A stretch of 64,000 nucleotides of DNA from Takakia lepidozioides (lineage: Eukaryota; Streptophyta; Takakiopsida; Takakiales; Takakiaceae), in NCBI GenBank assembly GCA_030704615.1, contig CM060734.1:28226042-28290041 (forward strand), in the 5' to 3' direction. The first letter of the stretch is position 1. Every line of letters begins with the position of its first letter. A program made the position numbers and the translations under genes. The notes beneath the pieces are model-generated. The model saw only the letters and a program-made list of their open reading frames with translations. It made no database searches and was not told the origin of the DNA. Of this stretch, positions 63,287 through 64,000 are shown piece after piece.

Positions 63287-63997
63287 CTATATCTGTAAAG
63301 GACAAGGCTCTATATCCGCCTCCATGAGGCCCAAACCTGCAATAGCAGCTCTGCCTAACATCAGTGGCTGAGCTCCTGAGTCCAACAAGACCCGCAGTGG
63401 CCGGTACTTCTTGCCTGCTGGTCCACTCAAAGTGAAAATGTCTCTCTGGTTGTCTAACAAGACAACTCCAGGTGTCACCATGGCGCGCTCAAAGGTTGGC
63501 CTAGCTGGCAGCTCCGTCAACCTGGCAGTTGCAGCTTGCCATGGCGCAGCCGTGGCAGTCTTGACCCTCAAATCCGAGGATCCCTCTGCCACTACACCTT
63601 CCAATAACTCCGCAGAAGATGAAGTGACCTCCCCACTCTCGCAGAGTGTTGCTGCTAGTCTGAACACTGCAGCTGGTCTTACCCCCGGTGTCGCAATCAT
63701 GGTTGCCGAGAACAGTGGGGCTTGACACACAAAGGTGGCTGCCCCCAATAACACACCGGCTGCACTAGCCTTGGTAGCAGGTGTCACTGCTGCACGTGTA
63801 GCTCTCCCCAATGGCATAGTAATCTCCGCCTCGGTAACAGTCGGGCGAGAACTAGGTGCCATGGATGGCATCGTCACTGTCTCCGCCAATGTGAATGACT
63901 GAGGAAGCCTCGCCTGACGGCTTGCCTCCCCACGCTGTGGATCCAATTCCACCTCTGCACCTCGTGGCTCAGGAACTCGTGCTGCTCCTCGAGTCAC
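63287..63997 (-). pseudogene. Ala/Thr-rich region and aspartic protease N-terminal half
   Basis: The first 190 residues are low-complexity (Ala, Thr, Pro, Val), perhaps a Gag-Pol linker. Then RPLRVLLDSGAQPLMLGRAA contains the catalytic D-S-G-A triad, followed by ALIGLGLMEADIEPCPL and a TAG. It is the protease of the element; Asp-Ser-Gly replaces the commoner Asp-Thr-Gly, which is tolerated in many plant elements. The ORF is open at the right edge, so more of it lies outside. Confidence 0.78.
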
Positions 63998-64000
63998 GGC

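Larger units (their letters stand above)
57644..64000 (-). mobile_element. Ty3/gypsy element carrying a C5 DNA methyltransferase and a PHD finger
   Basis: On the minus strand from the right edge: Ala/Pro-rich region and aspartic protease (63997-62786), C5 cytosine DNA methyltransferase (62748-61546), linker (61240-60900), RT (60895-60000), RNase H (59936-59259), integrase (59195-58160), PHD finger (58161-57898), then a 3' untranslated region and polypurine tract. The frame is nearly continuous over 6 kb, broken by single stops (near 63285, 62350, 61022, 60143, 59259, 58933) and two or three frameshifts, so this copy is recently dead. Gag and the 5' LTR lie beyond 64000. Cytosine methyltransferases carried by retrotransposons have been reported in a streptophyte alga and in dinoflagellates; I recall this from the literature and have not checked it here. 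Confidence 0.88.

Overview
This window reads as nuclear DNA from a large, repeat-rich eukaryotic genome, most likely a green-lineage (streptophyte alga) genome. Chara braunii is what it most resembles to me, but that is an impression and not a database match. The evidence is: GT-AG introns with GTAAGT-like donors; Ty3/gypsy retrotransposons of plant type, one with an initiator-Met tRNA primer-binding site; hAT fragments; a tRNA-derived SINE; and LINE remnants. No bacterial operon structure, tRNA gene, rRNA gene or CRISPR array is visible. Almost every coding region is a mobile element or a decaying member of a multi-copy family, with single in-frame stops and one-base frameshifts.

Layout. (1) 1-1796: 5' end of a minus-strand Ty3/gypsy element (Gag, PBS, LTR). 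(2) 1797-12660: broken pieces of unrecognised multi-exon genes (two inverted copies of one family, a SWIM zinc-finger pseudogene, a methyltransferase-like pseudogene), interrupted at 7796-11406 by a 5'-truncated chromovirus with its 3' LTR. (3) 13060-16990: large tandem array of units with a palindromic GGCGCC core, leading into a gene family copy (17234-18746) and further family exons, a second palindromic array (20250-20835) and a SWIM-domain gene to 21932. (4) 22-26 kb: hAT fragment, a third palindromic array (23575-24196), an isolated exon and a tRNA-derived SINE. (5) 26-31 kb: a solo LTR with a 5-bp target-site duplication, inserted in an older integrase, then the 3' end of that older element. 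(6) 31-42 kb: coiled-coil Gag-like pseudogene and a minus-strand protease-RT-RNase H element whose integrase region is replaced by unusual charged ORFs. (7) 42-49 kb: Gag-like gene cut by a second 96-bp palindromic array, then a second copy of the array-spacer-array-gene unit, then an AT-rich palindromic array. (8) 49-52 kb: LINE-like RNase H and endonuclease-like remnants, a chromodomain and a hAT fragment. (9) 53-57 kb: tandem duplications, a clean two-exon gene, and a near-perfect 205-bp hairpin. (10) 57644-64000: a minus-strand Ty3/gypsy element that carries a C5 cytosine DNA methyltransferase between protease and RT and a PHD finger after integrase.

Two points stand out. The 57.6-64 kb element couples retrotransposition with DNA methylation and probable histone reading, as if it writes or reads its own chromatin state. 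Separately, at least six tandem-repeat families of different sequence share one design: a short GC-rich perfect or near-perfect palindrome per unit, embedded in a variable or AT-rich linker. The 96-bp family occurs twice in front of the same gene family, so array plus gene looks like one mobile or duplicated unit.
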